Shown here piece by piece: positions 44,216 to 52,763 of a stretch of DNA of 64,000 nucleotides; the first letter of the stretch is position 1; each line of letters starts with the position of its first letter. The DNA comes from Sphingomonas jinjuensis (lineage in GTDB: Bacteria > Pseudomonadota > Alphaproteobacteria > Sphingomonadales > Sphingomonadaceae): positions 1 through 64,000 of the forward strand of contig NZ_JACIEV010000004.1 of NCBI RefSeq assembly GCF_014197105.1, written 5' to 3'. The translations under genes were made by a program, and so were the position numbers. The notes below the pieces were generated by a model. The model searched no databases and was not told the origin of the DNA. It saw nothing but the letters and a program-made list of their open reading frames with translations.

Positions 44216-45363
44216 GAGCCGCTTTCCTGTCGAGCGTCGAGGAGATCATCGACGAGGCGCGCAACGGCCGCATCTTCATCCTAGTCGACGACGAGGATCG
44301 CGAGAACGAGGGCGACCTCATCATCCCGGCGCAGATGGCGACGCCCGAAGCGGTCAATTTCATGGCGAAGCATGGCCGTGGCCTGATCTGCCTGGCGCTG
44401 ACCAAGAGCCGCGTCGACGAACTCGGCCTGCCGCTGATGAGCCGCAACAACGGGACGCGGCACGAGACCGCCTTCACCACCTCGATCGAGGCGCGTGAGG
44501 GCGTGACGACGGGCATCTCCGCCGCCGACCGCGCGCGTACCGTCGCGGTGGCGATCGATTCGTCGAAGGGCGCGAGCGAGATCGTGACGCCGGGCCATGT
44601 CTTCCCGCTGGTCGCCCGCGACGGCGGCGTGCTAGTGCGCACGGGCCATACCGAGGCGGCGGTCGACGTGTCGCGGCTGGCGGGGCTCAATCCCTCGGGA
44701 CTGATCTGCGAGATCATGAACGAGGATGGCACCATGGCGCGGATGGACGACCTCGTCGCCTTCGCGGAAGCCCACAAGCTGAAGATCGGGACGATCCGCG
44801 ACCTGATCGCCTATCGCCGCCGCTATGACCATCTAGTCGAGCAGATATCCGAGCGCGCATTCGACAGCCGCTGGGGCGGCCGCTGGATCGCGCGCGCCTA
44901 TCGCAACAAGGCGACGGGCAGCGAGCAGATCGCGCTCATCAAGGGCGAACTCGACACGACGACGCCGACATTGGTGCGGATGCACGCCGCCACGCCCTTC
45001 GCCGACATGTTCGGCGAGGCGGGCGCGCGCAGCGACATGCTGGGCCAGGCGATGGAGGCGATCGCGGCGGAGGGATCGGGCGTCATTGTCGTCATCGACC
45101 GCCCGCGCGCCGACGCCTTCGCCGAACCGCGCCCCGAAAGCGACATGGACGAATTGCGCGACTATGGCGAAGGCGCGATGATCCTCGCCGACCTGGGCAT
45201 TCACGAGATGGTGCTGCTGTCGAACTCGCACCACACGATGGTCGGGCTGGAGGGCTATGGCCTGTCGATCATGGCGCAGCGGGGGTTGGGCAACGCACCC
45301 GCTTCCCACTACCGTCATGCTGAACTCGATTCAGCATCTCCCGCCGTCGCCCATGCGGCCTGA
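44212..45363 (+). CDS. ribB: 3,4-dihydroxy-2-butanone 4-phosphate synthase with degenerate GTP-cyclohydrolase II-like domain
   Basis: Riboflavin synthesis from ribulose 5-phosphate. Residues 1-200 form the RibB domain with [27 protein letters not shown] and [15 protein letters not shown], all intact. Residues 205-365 resemble GTP cyclohydrolase II (RibA), but the Cys zinc ligands are absent ([19 protein letters not shown]), so that domain is inactive, as often in alphaproteobacteria. Its ATG overlaps the sulfoquinovosidase stop (ATGA), placing it in the sulfonate operon, where it could raise flavin supply for the FMN-dependent monooxygenase. The last 15 or so residues ([17 protein letters not shown]) are encoded by a palindromic repeat. 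Confidence 0.92.
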   Translation: MRAAFLSSVEEIIDEARNGRIFILVDDEDRENEGDLIIPAQMATPEAVNFMAKHGRGLICLALTKSRVDELGLPLMSRNNGTRHETAFTTSIEAREGVTTGISAADRARTVAVAIDSSKGASEIVTPGHVFPLVARDGGVLVRTGHTEAAVDVSRLAGLNPSGLICEIMNEDGTMARMDDLVAFAEAHKLKIGTIRDLIAYRRRYDHLVEQISERAFDSRWGGRWIARAYRNKATGSEQIALIKGELDTTTPTLVRMHAATPFADMFGEAGARSDMLGQAMEAIAAEGSGVIVVIDRPRADAFAEPRPESDMDELRDYGEGAMILADLGIHEMVLLSNSHHTMVGLEGYGLSIMAQRGLGNAPASHYRHAELDSASPAVAHAA

Positions 45364-45388
45364 GATCCCGAGTCGAGTTCGGGATGAC
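45314..45388. repeat. Paired palindromic repeat overlapping the ribB 3' end
   Basis: Copy 1, 45314-45341 (GTCATGCTGAACTCGATTCA), lies inside ribB; copy 2, 45362-45388, is inverted (GATCCCGAGTCGAGTTCGGG). The ribB stop codon falls between them. Related hairpins are at 53242-53268. Confidence 0.8.
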
Positions 45389-45407
45389 GATCGTTATTGA
45401 GAGGGCC

Positions 45408-46451
45408 ATGGCCAGCTATCGCGAACAGCCGACGCTCCAGGCGGCCGATCTCTACAATGACATCATCCCCGCGCCGCCGACGACGTGGCGAGACCAAGTG
45501 CCCGGGCTGACCGTCGCGGCGCTGGCGACGATGGCGGCGGCGTTCGTCGCCGATCACTATCGCGCCCCGCTGACGCTGATGGCGCTGCTGATCGGGCTCG
45601 CGCTGAATTTCCTGGGCTCGGAAAAGAACATGGCGCCGGGCCTCACCTTCGCGTCGAAGACCTTGCTGCGCTGGGGCATCGTGCTGGTCGGCGCGCGCGT
45701 CACGCTGGGGCAGATCGTCGGGCTGGGGCCGATGACGCTGGTGGCGGTGGTGCTGATCCTGCTCGCGACCCTGGCCACCGGGGTGATCGTGGCGCGGGCG
45801 CTCGGGCTGTCGCCGGCGTTCGGAGCGCTGGCGGGCGGCGCGGTCGCGATCTGCGGCGCGTCGGCGGCATTGGCCATCGCGACGACGCTGGGCGAGCGGC
45901 GGATCAGCCAGGCGCAGCTCGCGCTGGTGCTCGTCGGCATTGCGGCGGCGAGCGCGACCGCGATGTTCTTCTATCCCCTCATCGCTCATTCGCTTCACCT
46001 GAGCGATGCACAGGCGGGGCTGATGCTCGGCGCGTCGATCCACGACGTCGCGCAGGCGATCGGTGCGGGCTATTCCTTCTCCGACGCGGCGGGCGAGACC
46101 GCGACGATCGTCAAGCTGACCCGCGTCGCGCTGCTGGCGCCGGTGCTGGCGCTTATCGCTGCGGTCGCGCCGGTGCCGGGGGCGAAGCGCGCCGGCCTGT
46201 CGATCCCGTGGTTCGTCACCGGCTTCTTCGTCGTCGCGGCGGTCAACTCGCTGGTGCCGATCCCCGCCGTGGTGACGAATGCCGCCGGCACCGCCGCCAC
46301 TGCCTGCCTCGCCTGCGCGGTGGCGGCGACCGGTATCCGCGCGCCGATGCGCTCGCTGCTGGGAACGGGGCCGAAGCCGCTGGTCATCATCGGGGTGGCA
46401 TCACTGGTCGCGCTGGCACTGTCGCTGGTCGCGGCGATGGTGGTGTTGTGA
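45408..46451 (+). CDS. YeiH-family transporter (putative sulfate/sulfite exporter)
   Basis: A 347-residue inner-membrane protein with about ten hydrophobic helices and the family signatures RWGIVLVGARVTLGQIVGLG, GGAVAICGASAALAIA and GASIHDVAQAIGAGY. The family (Cons_hypoth698) is annotated as putative sulfate exporter and frequently accompanies organosulfonate degradation genes, where it is thought to expel sulfite or sulfate. Here it follows ribB by 44 bases and precedes the sulfite dehydrogenase, so I infer export of sulfite made from SQ to the periplasm. Start ATG at 45408 follows GAGAGGGCC; the upstream ATG 45384 lies inside a repeat. Confidence 0.9.
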   Translation: MASYREQPTLQAADLYNDIIPAPPTTWRDQVPGLTVAALATMAAAFVADHYRAPLTLMALLIGLALNFLGSEKNMAPGLTFASKTLLRWGIVLVGARVTLGQIVGLGPMTLVAVVLILLATLATGVIVARALGLSPAFGALAGGAVAICGASAALAIATTLGERRISQAQLALVLVGIAAASATAMFFYPLIAHSLHLSDAQAGLMLGASIHDVAQAIGAGYSFSDAAGETATIVKLTRVALLAPVLALIAAVAPVPGAKRAGLSIPWFVTGFFVVAAVNSLVPIPAVVTNAAGTAATACLACAVAATGIRAPMRSLLGTGPKPLVIIGVASLVALALSLVAAMVVL

Positions 46452-46468
46452 GCTCAGCCTCCCCTCTC

Positions 46469-46693
46469 CCGTTTATCCTGAACGACGTCGAAGGACAGGC
46501 CACGAATGCCGGCGCCGGGGGCAGGTGCTTCGACTTCGCTCAGCACGAACGGACAGGTAATTTGGCCGCCGTCGCCTCCCCTCCACCGTTCGTCCTGAGC
46601 GTAGTCGAAGGACATGCCACGCACGACACCACCCGCGACATCTGCCCTCCGGCGACGCTCGGGACAGGCTTCGACTTCGCTCAGTACGAACGG
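46469..46693. repeat. Cluster of four TTCGACTTCGCTCAG-family repeats
   Basis: Alternating orientation: 46469-46498, 46527-46552 (inverted), 46586-46613, 46667-46692 (inverted), thus two palindromic pairs in tandem in the exporter/sulfite-dehydrogenase gap. Nothing coding is seen in 46452-46743. Confidence 0.8.
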
Positions 46694-46743
46694 TTGGGTG
46701 GAAGCGGACGAGGCGCTAGACTGCCGTCCATGGAGACGCCGCA

Positions 46744-47976
46744 ATGGACCGCCTGAACTCCCTCCTCGCCGCCGAGACGAACCGCCGCCGCCTACTCGGC
46801 CGCATGGCGATAGGTGCCGGCGCCATCGCGGCGCCGGCGCTGGCGCAGCAGATGGCGGACCTGCACCTGCCCGGCGGCAACGACGAACGGCCGCTGACCA
46901 CCGCCTTCCCCGGCAAGGGCAGCATGATCCTGCAGCGCAATCGCCCGCCGCTGCTGGAAACGCCGATGGAGGTGTTCGATCGCAGCGTGTTCACGCCCAA
47001 CGACCAGTTCTTCGTCCGCTGGCACTGGTCCGACATTCCCACCAGCGTCGATGTCGAGACGTTCCGCCTGCGTGTCGGCGGGATGGTCGAGCGGCCGCTG
47101 GCGATCTCGCTGGCGCAACTGCTGCGGCTGCCGCGGATCGAATATGCCGCGGTCAATCAATGCTCGGGCAACAGCCGCGGCTATTTCCAGCCGCGCGTGC
47201 CCGGCGCGCAATGGGGCCATGGCGCGATGGGTAACGCGAAATGGACCGGCGTGCGGCTGAAGGACGTCCTCGACCTCGCCCGCGTCCGCGCCGGGGCGGT
47301 GCAGGTGCGCTTCGACGCGCTCGACCAGCCGGCGGTGCCCGACGGGCCCGATTTCGAGAAGTCGCTTGGGCTCGACCATGCGCGCGACGGCGAGGTGATG
47401 ATCGCCTTTGCGATGAACGGCGAACAGCTGCCGTTGCTGAACGGCTTTCCGCTGCGGCTGATCGTGCCGGGCTGGTATTCGACCTATTGGGTAAAGGCGC
47501 TCAACGCGATCGAGGTGCTGGGCGCGCCCGACGAGAATTACTGGATGGCCAAGGCGTACAAGATCCCGACCGCGCCCGGCGCCGATGTCGCGCCGGGATC
47601 GAAGGATTTCCCGACGACGCCGATTAGCGCGATGATTCCACGCAGCTGGATGACCAGCCTGCCCGAAGGCCAGGTGATCGCCTACGAACCCGAGATCGAG
47701 GTCGGCGGCATCGCCATGGGCGGCGACCACGGCGTGGCGCGCGTCGCGGTATCGTCCGACGGCGGGCGCAGCTGGCGCCAGGCGACGCTGGGGCCAGACG
47801 AGGGGCGCTACAGCTTCCGCCGCTGGGACGCGCGCGTGCCGCTGGTGCGCGGGCGCAACCGGATCGCGGTGCGCTGCTGGAACAGCGCCGGCGTCGCGCA
47901 GCCGTTCCGGCCGATCTGGAACCCCGGCGGCTATATGCGCGGCAATGTCGAAACCACCACGATCGTGGCGAGCTGA
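46744..47976 (+). CDS. sorA: Molybdopterin sulfite dehydrogenase, SorA-like
   Basis: Periplasmic sulfite:cytochrome c oxidoreductase catalytic subunit. The 410-residue protein has a twin-arginine signal (RRRLLGRMAIGAGAIAAPAL), required for folded Mo enzymes, then the SUOX-type fold with the Mo-ligating Cys140 in VNQCSGNSRGYF, plus GAMGNAKWTGVRLKDVL and a C-terminal dimerisation domain ending in WNSAGVAQPFRPIWNPGGY. It oxidises sulfite to sulfate. A c-type cytochrome gene follows after 11 bases, the classic SorAB order. In this locus the substrate would be sulfite released from SQ. Confidence 0.94.
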   Translation: MDRLNSLLAAETNRRRLLGRMAIGAGAIAAPALAQQMADLHLPGGNDERPLTTAFPGKGSMILQRNRPPLLETPMEVFDRSVFTPNDQFFVRWHWSDIPTSVDVETFRLRVGGMVERPLAISLAQLLRLPRIEYAAVNQCSGNSRGYFQPRVPGAQWGHGAMGNAKWTGVRLKDVLDLARVRAGAVQVRFDALDQPAVPDGPDFEKSLGLDHARDGEVMIAFAMNGEQLPLLNGFPLRLIVPGWYSTYWVKALNAIEVLGAPDENYWMAKAYKIPTAPGADVAPGSKDFPTTPISAMIPRSWMTSLPEGQVIAYEPEIEVGGIAMGGDHGVARVAVSSDGGRSWRQATLGPDEGRYSFRRWDARVPLVRGRNRIAVRCWNSAGVAQPFRPIWNPGGYMRGNVETTTIVAS

Positions 47977-47987
47977 GGGAATTAGCG

Positions 47988-48410
47988 ATGCGCTCCAATG
48001 CCGCCATCGGCGTCCTGATCGCCGCGATCGTCGCCATCGTCCTGCTGGCGGTCGGCGCGCCGCACAACCGGCCCGCACCGGCACCCAAGCCGGTCCCGAC
48101 GGTGCCCGAGCCCAGCGTGGCGGGCGGCGGTCTGGCGCTGACCTCGGCCAGCATCGAGCTGCCCGCCGACGAGGCCAAGTTCCCCGCCGGCCCGGGATCG
48201 GATGTCGCCGACCGCGTGTGTACCGCCTGTCACTCGGCGAGCATGATCCTGACCCAGCCGCCGCTGACCAGCGACCAATGGGCGGCCGCCATCAAGAAGA
48301 TGGCCGAAGTCTACAAGGCGCGGATCACGCCGGACGAGGCGACGACGATCCATGCGTATCTGGTGGGGATGACCGGCGCCACGAAGCCGGCTGAGGTGGC
48401 GGCGAAGTAA
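47988..48410 (+). CDS. sorB: Cytochrome c subunit, SorB-like
   Basis: A 140-residue membrane-anchored or secreted monohaem cytochrome: hydrophobic N-terminus (IGVLIAAIVAIVLLAVGA), a Pro/Ala linker, then haem motif C78-T-A-C81-H82 and a downstream Met (KKMAEVYK) as probable sixth ligand. It accepts electrons from the SorA-like enzyme and passes them to the respiratory chain. It is 11 bases after sorA. The family is small and variable, so subunit identity rests partly on position. Confidence 0.88.
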   Translation: MRSNAAIGVLIAAIVAIVLLAVGAPHNRPAPAPKPVPTVPEPSVAGGGLALTSASIELPADEAKFPAGPGSDVADRVCTACHSASMILTQPPLTSDQWAAAIKKMAEVYKARITPDEATTIHAYLVGMTGATKPAEVAAK

Positions 48411-48416
48411 GTAAAT

Positions 48417-48545
48417 CCTCCCCTGCAAGGGGAGGGGGGCCACCGCGAAGCGGTGGCGGAGGGGTATGCCGCGGGCCGCGTCGCCTGAGGCGACTACCCC
48501 TCCACCAGCCTGCGGCTGGTCCCCCTCCCCCTCCGGGGGAGGATT
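48417..48545. repeat. Large palindromic repeat (CTCCCCTGCAAGGGGAGG family)
   Basis: Arms CTCCCCTGCAAGGGGAGGGG on the left and CCCCTCCCCCTCCGGGGGAGG-type sequence on the right, with inner hairpins CCACCGCGAAGCGGTGG and ACCAGCCTGCGGCTGGT. It sits between the converging sorB and lpd genes and probably stops both transcripts. A relative lies within glyS (63077-63213). Confidence 0.75.
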
Positions 48546-48553
48546 GGGTGGAA

Positions 48554-49948
48554 TCAGATATGCAGGGCGCGCCCATAGGCGCCGAGCACGCTCTCGTGCA
48601 TCGATTCGCTGATCGTCGGATGCGGGAAGACGGTGTCCATCATCTCCGCCTCGGTCGTCTCGAGCTGGCGGGCGATGACATAGCCCTGGATCATCTCGGT
48701 CACCTCGGCACCGACCATGTGCGCGCCGAGCAGTTCGCCGGTCTTGGCGTCAAACACCGTCTTGGTGAAGCCCTCCGCCTCGCCGAGAGCGATCGCCTTG
48801 CCGTTGCCGATGAAGGGGAACTTGCCGACCTTCACCTCATAGCCCGCTTCCTTGGCCTTGGCCTCGGTTAGGCCGACCGAGGCGACCTGGGGACGCGAAT
48901 AGGTGCAGCCGGGGATGTTGTTCTTGTCCATCGCATGCGGGTGGCCGCCCGCGATCTTTTCGGCGGCGATGACGCCTTCGTGGCTCGCCTTGTGCGCCAG
49001 CCAGGGGGCGCCGGTGACGTCGCCGATCGCCCACACTCCCTTGACGCTGGTCGCGCCATAGCCGTCGGTCTTGATGTGGCCGCGCTCGGTCTCGATGCCG
49101 AGCGCCTCCAGCCCGATCTCCTCGGTGTTGGGCACGATGCCGATCGCGACGATGACGTGGCTATAGTCCTCGGTCGTGACCTTGCCGTCCTTGCCCTTGA
49201 TGCTCGCCTTGATGCCGCTGCCGCCGACCTCGATCTTCTCGACGCCGACGCCGGTGCGGATCGTCATGCCCTGCTTGGTCAGCGCCTTTTCCATGAAGGC
49301 ACTGATCTCCTCGTCCTCGACCGGCAGGATGCGCGGCAGCATCTCGACGATCGTCACGTCGGCACCCATGTCGTTGTAGAAGCTGGCGAATTCGACGCCG
49401 ATCGCGCCCGATCCGATGACCAGCAGCTTGGTCGGCATCTCGGGCGGCACCATTGCGTGGCGATAGGTCCAGACACGCTTGCCGTCGGCCTTGGCGAAGG
49501 GCAGGTCGCGCGCGCGCGCGCCGGTGGCGATGATGATGTCCTTGGCGGCCAGCTCGATCGTCTTGTCGCCCTGCTTGACGCTGAGCTTGCCCGGCGCGGT
49601 GAGCTTGCCGACGCCCTCGTACACCTGGACCTTGTTCTTCTTCATCAGGCCCTTGACGCCGGCGTTGAGCTGGCCCGCGACCTTGCGGCTGCGATCGACC
49701 ACCTTGCCGAGATCGAACGACGACCGGTCGACCGCCAGGCCGTAGTCGGCGGCATGCTGCATATAGTGATAGATCTCGCTCGACCGCAGCAGTGCCTTGG
49801 TCGGGATGCAGCCCCAGTTGAGGCAGATGCCGCCCAGCCGTTCGCGCTCGACGATCGCGACCTTGAGGCCCAGCTGCGACGCGCGGATCGCCGCGACATA
49901 GCCGCCCGGGCCCGAGCCGAGCACGATGAGGTCGAATTGGTCAGCCAT
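48554..49948 (-). CDS. lpdA: Dihydrolipoyl dehydrogenase (E3)
   Basis: FAD-linked disulfide reductase, E3 of the pyruvate or 2-oxoglutarate dehydrogenase complexes. The 464-residue protein has the FAD loop GSGPGGYVAAIRASQ, the redox pair Cys42/Cys47 (GGICLNWGCIPT), the NAD loop GSGAIGVEFASFY and the C-terminal His-Glu (CFPHPTISE-like HPTISESMHE). I take ATG at 49948 as start; TTG at 49954 is possible. The toxin gene ends two bases upstream, so the enzyme shares a transcript with a toxin-antitoxin pair and, further up, with pdhC. Confidence 0.96.
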   Translation of the reverse strand: MADQFDLIVLGSGPGGYVAAIRASQLGLKVAIVERERLGGICLNWGCIPTKALLRSSEIYHYMQHAADYGLAVDRSSFDLGKVVDRSRKVAGQLNAGVKGLMKKNKVQVYEGVGKLTAPGKLSVKQGDKTIELAAKDIIIATGARARDLPFAKADGKRVWTYRHAMVPPEMPTKLLVIGSGAIGVEFASFYNDMGADVTIVEMLPRILPVEDEEISAFMEKALTKQGMTIRTGVGVEKIEVGGSGIKASIKGKDGKVTTEDYSHVIVAIGIVPNTEEIGLEALGIETERGHIKTDGYGATSVKGVWAIGDVTGAPWLAHKASHEGVIAAEKIAGGHPHAMDKNNIPGCTYSRPQVASVGLTEAKAKEAGYEVKVGKFPFIGNGKAIALGEAEGFTKTVFDAKTGELLGAHMVGAEVTEMIQGYVIARQLETTEAEMMDTVFPHPTISESMHESVLGAYGRALHI

Positions 49949-49950
49949 GG

Positions 49951-50361
49951 TCAATCATCCGATGCGTGTTTCAGGTAAGGCAGGTTGTCCGTCGTCCAGA
50001 CCGCCACGCCGACCCCAAAGAAGTCGACGTCCTCCGTCCAGATTTGGCCGCCGAAAGCAAGGGCCGCGGCAAGGGCGGGCCAGTCCGACTTGCCCCCCTG
50101 GCGCAGCCGCGCGCGGGCGGCGTCGCGCAGATAATCATATTCGTCTGCGCCGATGAGCATGAAAGGCGCCAGCACGCGGTCGACCTCTTCCATCGCCTCG
50201 TCCTCGTCCAGGCCCAGCTGGCCGACAAGGTTGCGATGAAGTTCGAAGGCGTTACGGTCGGTAGTCGCCAGCGGCACGCCACGCTCGCGGAGCGCGACGA
50301 CGTGGCGCATTGCGCGCCCGCGACTAACCCGCTGGAGAATGTTGGTATCGGTCAGGAGCAC
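49951..50361 (-). CDS. PIN-domain ribonuclease toxin (VapC-like)
   Basis: A 136-residue PIN protein with the acidic active-site pattern: Asp5 in LLTDTNIL, Glu in NAFELHRN, Asp in SDWPALAAALAF and TEDVDFF near the end. PIN toxins cleave RNA with Mg2+ and are held inactive by an antitoxin. The GTG start at 50361 overlaps the upstream antitoxin gene by 10 bases, the usual toxin-antitoxin coupling. It lies directly before lpdA. Confidence 0.85.
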   Translation of the reverse strand: MLLTDTNILQRVSRGRAMRHVVALRERGVPLATTDRNAFELHRNLVGQLGLDEDEAMEEVDRVLAPFMLIGADEYDYLRDAARARLRQGGKSDWPALAAALAFGGQIWTEDVDFFGVGVAVWTTDNLPYLKHASDD

Positions 50362-50630
50362 TGGTCGTCGGCTTCCATGCCCTCGATCTCGTCGGCGGGA
50401 ATCCCGAATGCCTTCAGGCGCTCACGCCAATCGGGCGTCTGCTCGCGCCAACGCCGCGCGGCATCAACGCGCTGCTTTGCCCACGCGTCCAGATCGATGT
50501 CGGGAGCCGTTCGCAGCCGTTCGGGCATGTAGCGGCCGACGCGCTTGCCGTGGTGGGTGACCTCGATCACCTGATCGCCGATCGCGACCTCACCCAGCCG
50601 CTCGCGAAATTCCTTGATGCCCATCTTCAT
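50352..50630 (-). CDS. Phd/YefM-type antitoxin
   Basis: A 92-residue protein. The N-terminus MKMGIKEFRERLGEVAIGDQ, followed by VIEVTHHGKRVGRYMP, is the Phd/YefM DNA-binding fold; the C-terminal 45 residues are charged and would wrap the toxin. Such antitoxins repress their own promoter. Start ATG at 50630; a longer frame to 50684 has no ribosome site. Overlaps the PIN toxin gene by 10 bases. Partner specificity is inferred from adjacency. Confidence 0.82.
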   Translation of the reverse strand: MKMGIKEFRERLGEVAIGDQVIEVTHHGKRVGRYMPERLRTAPDIDLDAWAKQRVDAARRWREQTPDWRERLKAFGIPADEIEGMEADDQCS

Positions 50631-50680
50631 GGCGCGATCCTCAAAAGTGTCACCATAAGATACACTTTGTCGAAGCGCGT

Positions 50681-51067
50681 TCAACCGCCCAGCGCCGCCA
50701 CCTTGCGCGGCTGGCGGTCGTCGCCGATCGCGACGAAGACGAAGCGGGCCTGCGTCACCCGATAGGCCTCGTCGGTGTGGCGGCCGCGGCGCCAGGCCTC
50801 GACGTCGATCGTCATCGAGGTGGTGCCAGTCGCGACCAGCGTGGCGTAGACGGACACCTCGTCGCCGACGATGACGGGGCGGTGGAACTTCATCCCCTCG
50901 ACCGCGATCGTCACCGCGCGCCCGCCGGCGTGATGCGAGGCGACCGAGCCGGCGGCGAGATCCATGTGCCCCATCAGCCAGCCGCCGAAGATGTCGCCAT
51001 AGGGATTGGCGTCGGCGGGCATGGCGGTGACGCGGATCACCGGCTGCAGGTCGGGCAGGCTAGTCAC
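50681..51067 (-). CDS. Acyl-CoA thioesterase, hotdog fold (YciA-like)
   Basis: A 128-residue thioesterase: ANPYGDIFGGWLMGHMDLAA, with the catalytic Asp of the YciA family, then FHRPVIVGDEVSVYATL and a final strand QARFVFVAI. It hydrolyses acyl-CoA thioesters in the cytoplasm. GTG start at 51067 overlaps the stop of the small membrane protein gene (GTGA). The coding frame extends upstream to 51169 but that portion is the mirror of the neighbour. Confidence 0.9.
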   Translation of the reverse strand: MTSLPDLQPVIRVTAMPADANPYGDIFGGWLMGHMDLAAGSVASHHAGGRAVTIAVEGMKFHRPVIVGDEVSVYATLVATGTTSMTIDVEAWRRGRHTDEAYRVTQARFVFVAIGDDRQPRKVAALGG

Positions 51068-51276
51068 GCCTTGCGTCGCCGGTCGAAGCGCCGGTCGAGC
51101 CGCCATGCGCGGTGGAGCGGCCCCGCGCCGAGCACGACCGCCGCCGCCATCCCCGCCGCGCCGCACCACCAGATCACCTGGCTGCCGAGCGGATAGGCCC
51201 AGATCGCCAGTTCGGTGAACGTCCAGGCGACGATCAGCCCGGCGACGATATGGATCAGCTCGATCGCGGTGCGCAT
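51064..51276 (-). CDS. Small membrane protein, 70 aa
   Basis: Two hydrophobic helices (about residues 6-28 and 33-52: LIHIVAGLIVAWTFTELAIW; VIWWCGAAGMAAAVVLGAG) and a very basic C-terminus (WRLDRRFDRRRK). No known function. It starts 5 bases after pdhC and overlaps the thioesterase start, so it is part of the pdhC operon. Confidence 0.7.
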   Translation of the reverse strand: MRTAIELIHIVAGLIVAWTFTELAIWAYPLGSQVIWWCGAAGMAAAVVLGAGPLHRAWRLDRRFDRRRKA

Positions 51277-51281
51277 GGCGA

Positions 51282-52658
51282 TCAGGCGATCATCCCGAGC
51301 GGGCTTTCCACCAGCTCCTTGAACGCCTTCATCAGCTGGGCGCCGTCGGCGCCGTCGATCGCACGGTGATCGAAGCTGCCGGTCGCGGTCATCACCGTGG
51401 CGACGCCGAGCGCGTCGTCGACGATGTATGGCCGCTTCTCACCGGCACCGATCGCCAGGATCATGCCCTGCGGCGGGTTGATGACCGCCTCGAACTGCTT
51501 GATCCCGAACATGCCCATGTTGGAAATCGAGGCAGTACCGCCCTGGAATTCCTCAGGCTTCAGCTTGTTGTCGCGGGCGCGGGCGGCGAGATCCTTCATC
51601 TCGGTCGAGATCGCCGACAGGCTCTTCGATTCGGCGCCGGCGATGATCGGGGTGATGAGCCCGGCGGGCGTCGACACCGCGACCGAGATGTCGGCGCGGT
51701 GGAAGCTGATCAGCTGGTCCGGCGTGAACATCACGTTGCACTTGGGCACCGCGATCAGCGCCTGCGCGAGCGCCTTCACCAGCATGTCGTTGACCGACAG
51801 CTTGACGCCGCGTGCCGACAGCGCGCCGTTCAGCTCGCCGCGCAGCTTCATCAGCGCGTCGAGGCGCACATCCACCGTCAGGTAGATGTGCGGCACCTGC
51901 TGCTTCGATTCGGTCAGGCGGCGCGCGATCGTCTTGCGCATGTTCGACAGCTTGGTCGCTTCGTGCGGAATGTCGGGAATGGCGATCGGCTTGGCCGCGG
52001 CGGCCGGTGCCGGCGTGGGCGCGGCGGCGGTGGCCGTCTCTGCCGGCTGGCTGGTCGCGGTCTTGGGCGCGGCAGCCCCCGGCTTGGCGCCCTCAATATC
52101 GGCCTTGACGATGCGGCCGTTGGGACCGGAGCCGCTGACCGCACCCAGGTCGACGCCCTTCTCGGCGGCGATGCGGCGGGCGAGCGGGCTCGCCTTCACG
52201 CGGTCGCCCGACTGACCACCCGAGCGCGCCGCGCTCTCGGCGCCGGCGTCGGCGGGGCGGCCGTGATCCTCGGCCTGGGTCTCGGTACGTTCGACCGGCT
52301 TGCCCTCGTTACCCTTGGCATTGGGGTCGGTGGGATCGGGGCGGCCCTTGAACTCGGGGTCGGCGGGCTCAGGCGTCTCGCTCTTCGACGGCGCGGAGAC
52401 GGCGGAGGCATCCTCGCCTTCCTCGGCCAGGATCGCGATCGCGGCGCCGACCTTCACATTGTCGGTACCCTCGGCCACCAAAATCTTGGCGATGACGCCC
52501 TCGTCGACCGCCTCGAACTCCATCGTCGCCTTGTCGGTTTCGATCTCGGCCATGATGTCGCCGGACTTGACGGTGTCGCCCTCCTTGACGAGCCATTTGG
52601 CCAGCGTGCCCTCCTCCATCGTCGGCGACAGCGCGGGCATCTTGATCTCGATCGACAT
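51282..52658 (-). CDS. pdhC: Dihydrolipoamide acetyltransferase, E2 of pyruvate dehydrogenase
   Basis: Core of the pyruvate dehydrogenase complex, transferring acetyl to CoA. The 458-residue protein shows a lipoyl domain (residues 1-80, lipoyl-Lys in [12 protein letters not shown]), an acidic/Ala-Pro linker, an E3-binding domain ([15 protein letters not shown], ..[14 protein letters not shown]) and the catalytic domain with [11 protein letters not shown]. The shape with one lipoyl domain is usual for alphaproteobacterial PdhC. Downstream on the same strand are the membrane protein, thioesterase, toxin-antitoxin and lpdA, which supplies E3. Confidence 0.96.
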   Translation of the reverse strand: MSIEIKMPALSPTMEEGTLAKWLVKEGDTVKSGDIMAEIETDKATMEFEAVDEGVIAKILVAEGTDNVKVGAAIAILAEEGEDASAVSAPSKSETPEPADPEFKGRPDPTDPNAKGNEGKPVERTETQAEDHGRPADAGAESAARSGGQSGDRVKASPLARRIAAEKGVDLGAVSGSGPNGRIVKADIEGAKPGAAAPKTATSQPAETATAAAPTPAPAAAAKPIAIPDIPHEATKLSNMRKTIARRLTESKQQVPHIYLTVDVRLDALMKLRGELNGALSARGVKLSVNDMLVKALAQALIAVPKCNVMFTPDQLISFHRADISVAVSTPAGLITPIIAGAESKSLSAISTEMKDLAARARDNKLKPEEFQGGTASISNMGMFGIKQFEAVINPPQGMILAIGAGEKRPYIVDDALGVATVMTATGSFDHRAIDGADGAQLMKAFKELVESPLGMIA

Positions 52659-52763
52659 GGGCGTCCTCTTGGCTTGCTCCGGTGGAGCGCGGCACGCTCT
52701 TCGCCCCAGCGCGCACTAGGGTCAACCCTTGCGCGCAGCGTCGTCGCACGGCACGCTCGCGCG

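Noticed and set aside
44812..45300. Functional GTP cyclohydrolase II domain in RibB
   Set aside because: The zinc cysteine cluster of RibA is missing; only the fold remains.
48411..48553. CRISPR-like or tandem-repeat array
   Set aside because: The repeats are inverted pairs with unequal arms and no regular spacers; there are no cas genes.
51366..52763. Plus-strand frame before the universal stress protein gene
   Set aside because: Mirror of pdhC; the Usp domain begins at 52764.
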